Below are positions 5,273 through 6,117 of a DNA stretch of 6,117 nt, in pieces; the first letter of the stretch is position 1; every line of letters begins with the position of its first letter. The notes below the pieces were generated by a model, which made no database searches, had not been told where the DNA came from, and worked only from the letters and a program-made list of their open reading frames with translations. Location: positions 1 to 6,117 of the forward strand of contig JAKAZP010000164.1 in NCBI GenBank assembly GCA_021815905.1, given 5' to 3'. This DNA is from Pseudomonadota bacterium (GTDB lineage Bacteria; Pseudomonadota; Gammaproteobacteria; Steroidobacterales; Steroidobacteraceae). Position numbers and translations under genes: made by a program.

Positions 5273-5961
5273 CGCGAGGCGACCAGATGCGGCAGCGGAT
5301 CGGGCGAGTCGCCGTCGACCTGGCCGCTCACCAGCACGATCTCACGCTCGCCGAACTCGCGCACGATGTGCTGATCGTGCGTCGCCACGAGCACGGTCAC
5401 GCCGACATCGCTGAAGCGCTGGAACAGCCGCATCACCTCGAGCGAGAGGTCCGGATCGAGGTTTCCCGTCGGCTCGTCGGCGATGATGAGGGGCGGCTTG
5501 CTGACCACGGCGCGCGCGATGCCGACCCGCTGTTGCTCGCCCACGGAGAGCTCCACCGGGAGCAGGCGCTCCTTCCCGAGAAGACCCACCTGATCGAGCG
5601 CGGCGCGCACGCGCTTGTCGATCTCCTTCAGGGGCGCGCCCGCGACGACCAGAGGCAGCGCGACGTTGTCGAAGATCGGGCGGTCGGCGAGCAGCTTGTG
5701 GTCCTGAAACACGACCCCGATCTGGCGCCTGAAGGCCGGAATGTGCCGCGCCTTCAGAGCGCCGGTGTTCCTGCCGTTCACCGTCACCGTGCCGCGCGTC
5801 GGACGCTCGAGCAGCGACACGAGCTTCAGGACCGTGCTCTTGCCCGCTCCGGAGCGGCCGGTGAGAAACACCATCTCGCCCGCGCCGATCCGCAGGCTGA
5901 CGTTGGTGAGCGCCTCGCGGCCGTTCGGATAGCGCTTGCTGACGCGCTCGAAGGCGATCAT
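5269..5961 (-). CDS. ftsE: Cell-division ATP-binding protein FtsE
   Basis: FtsE is the cytoplasmic ABC-type ATPase that drives FtsX conformational change during septation. The 230-residue protein shows Walker A GRSGAGKST (35-43), the Q-loop VFQDHKLL (Q86), Walker B LIIADE (158-163) followed by PTGNLD (D-loop 167-169), and the H-loop THD (H195). RRQIGVVFQDHKLL and RVGIARAVVSKP are specific FtsE-like stretches. The ABC signature reads LSVGEQQR (138-145) rather than the usual LSGGEQQR; the codon is GTG, and the catalytically central Ser and second Gly are kept. The start ATG at 5961 overlaps the ftsY stop as ATGA, and the stop overlaps the ftsX start. The C-terminal tail (about 215-230) is Asp/Pro-rich and variable. 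Confidence 0.97.
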   Translation of the reverse strand: MIAFERVSKRYPNGREALTNVSLRIGAGEMVFLTGRSGAGKSTVLKLVSLLERPTRGTVTVNGRNTGALKARHIPAFRRQIGVVFQDHKLLADRPIFDNVALPLVVAGAPLKEIDKRVRAALDQVGLLGKERLLPVELSVGEQQRVGIARAVVSKPPLIIADEPTGNLDPDLSLEVMRLFQRFSDVGVTVLVATHDQHIVREFGEREIVLVSGQVDGDSPDPLPHLVASR

Positions 5962-6117
5962 GCCGGGGACGGCTCCGCGGCCGGAGGCTCGCGCGGTCCC
6001 TGCACCAGCGCCGCGGCGAACGCGCTCGCATCGAACTCGCCGAAGTCCTGCGGCTGCTCGCCGATGCCGATGAAGCGGATCGGCAGCCGCAACCGCCGCG
6101 CGATCGCGATGACGATG
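5958..6117 (-). CDS. ftsY: Signal-recognition-particle receptor FtsY, C-terminal fragment
   Basis: FtsY is the membrane-associated SRP receptor GTPase that delivers ribosome-nascent-chain complexes to the Sec translocon. Only the last 52 codons are visible, because the gene enters from the right edge. The residues LRLPIRFIGIGEQPQDFGEF followed by DASAFAAALV match the end of the G domain, where the IGVGE.. .DL..F motif closes the nucleotide site. A further stretch of about 14 residues, Pro/Ala/Glu-rich (QGPREPPAAEPSPA), extends beyond the usual end. The stop overlaps the ftsE ATG (ATGA), consistent with the ftsY-ftsE-ftsX operon known from enterobacteria. Confidence 0.93.
   Translation of the reverse strand, partial: IVIAIARRLRLPIRFIGIGEQPQDFGEFDASAFAAALVQGPREPPAAEPSPA

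Noticed and set aside
5342..6031. A 229-codon minus-strand frame overlapping ftsE
   Set aside because: It is a frame-shifted shadow of ftsE and ftsY, dominated by Arg/Ala/Gly.
1..6117. Mobile element, phage, toxin-antitoxin, CRISPR or defence system
   Set aside because: No transposase, integrase, terminal repeats, spaced repeats or defence-type domains are visible. The genes are core housekeeping genes in a largely conserved order.

Overview
This window looks like a chromosomal core-genome segment from a GC-rich gammaproteobacterium. The evidence is the neighbourhood coaBC-dut <> radC, rpmB-rpmG, which matches the order known from Escherichia coli, plus an ftsY-ftsE-ftsX cell-division cluster and protein sequences close to the gammaproteobacterial forms (Dut, Dfp/CoaBC, L28, zinc-free L33). 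The high GC suggests a lineage such as Xanthomonadales, Nevskiales, Steroidobacterales or Chromatiales; that placement is inference. I see no tRNA, rRNA, CRISPR array, insertion sequence or phage gene.

Layout. Positions 1-86 (minus) hold the first 28 codons of an exported protein with a signal peptide. Positions 87-354 are non-coding and hold two strong dyads and a weak promoter. A four-helix membrane protein of unknown function follows (355-882, minus). It is divergent from a small His/Tyr-rich lipoprotein (1019-1231, plus). That gene converges on dut (1256-1738, minus) across a 24-bp gap filled mostly by a GC hairpin. dut is translationally coupled to coaBC (1735-2964, minus) by a GTGA overlap. 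The coaBC/radC divergent spacer has operator-like dyads and a possible leaderless coaBC promoter. radC (plus) is followed by a hairpin, a good extended -10 promoter, and then rpmB and rpmG (plus). rpmG converges on ftsX with only 12 bp between the stop codons. ftsX, ftsE and the end of ftsY (minus) are chained by two ATGA overlaps.

How the genes work together. CoaBC makes 4'-phosphopantetheine for coenzyme A. Dut removes dUTP and supplies dUMP. L28 and L33 are large-subunit ribosomal proteins. FtsEX couples ATP hydrolysis to septal peptidoglycan hydrolysis, and FtsY is the signal-recognition-particle receptor. RadC is a JAMM-fold protein of unsettled role.

I found no convincing undescribed system. 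The least explained parts are positions 1-1231: the unknown membrane protein, the small lipoprotein, and the dyads upstream of the exported protein. Smaller oddities are an LSVGE signature in FtsE, the absence of rpoH next to ftsX, and the predicted leaderless coaBC start.
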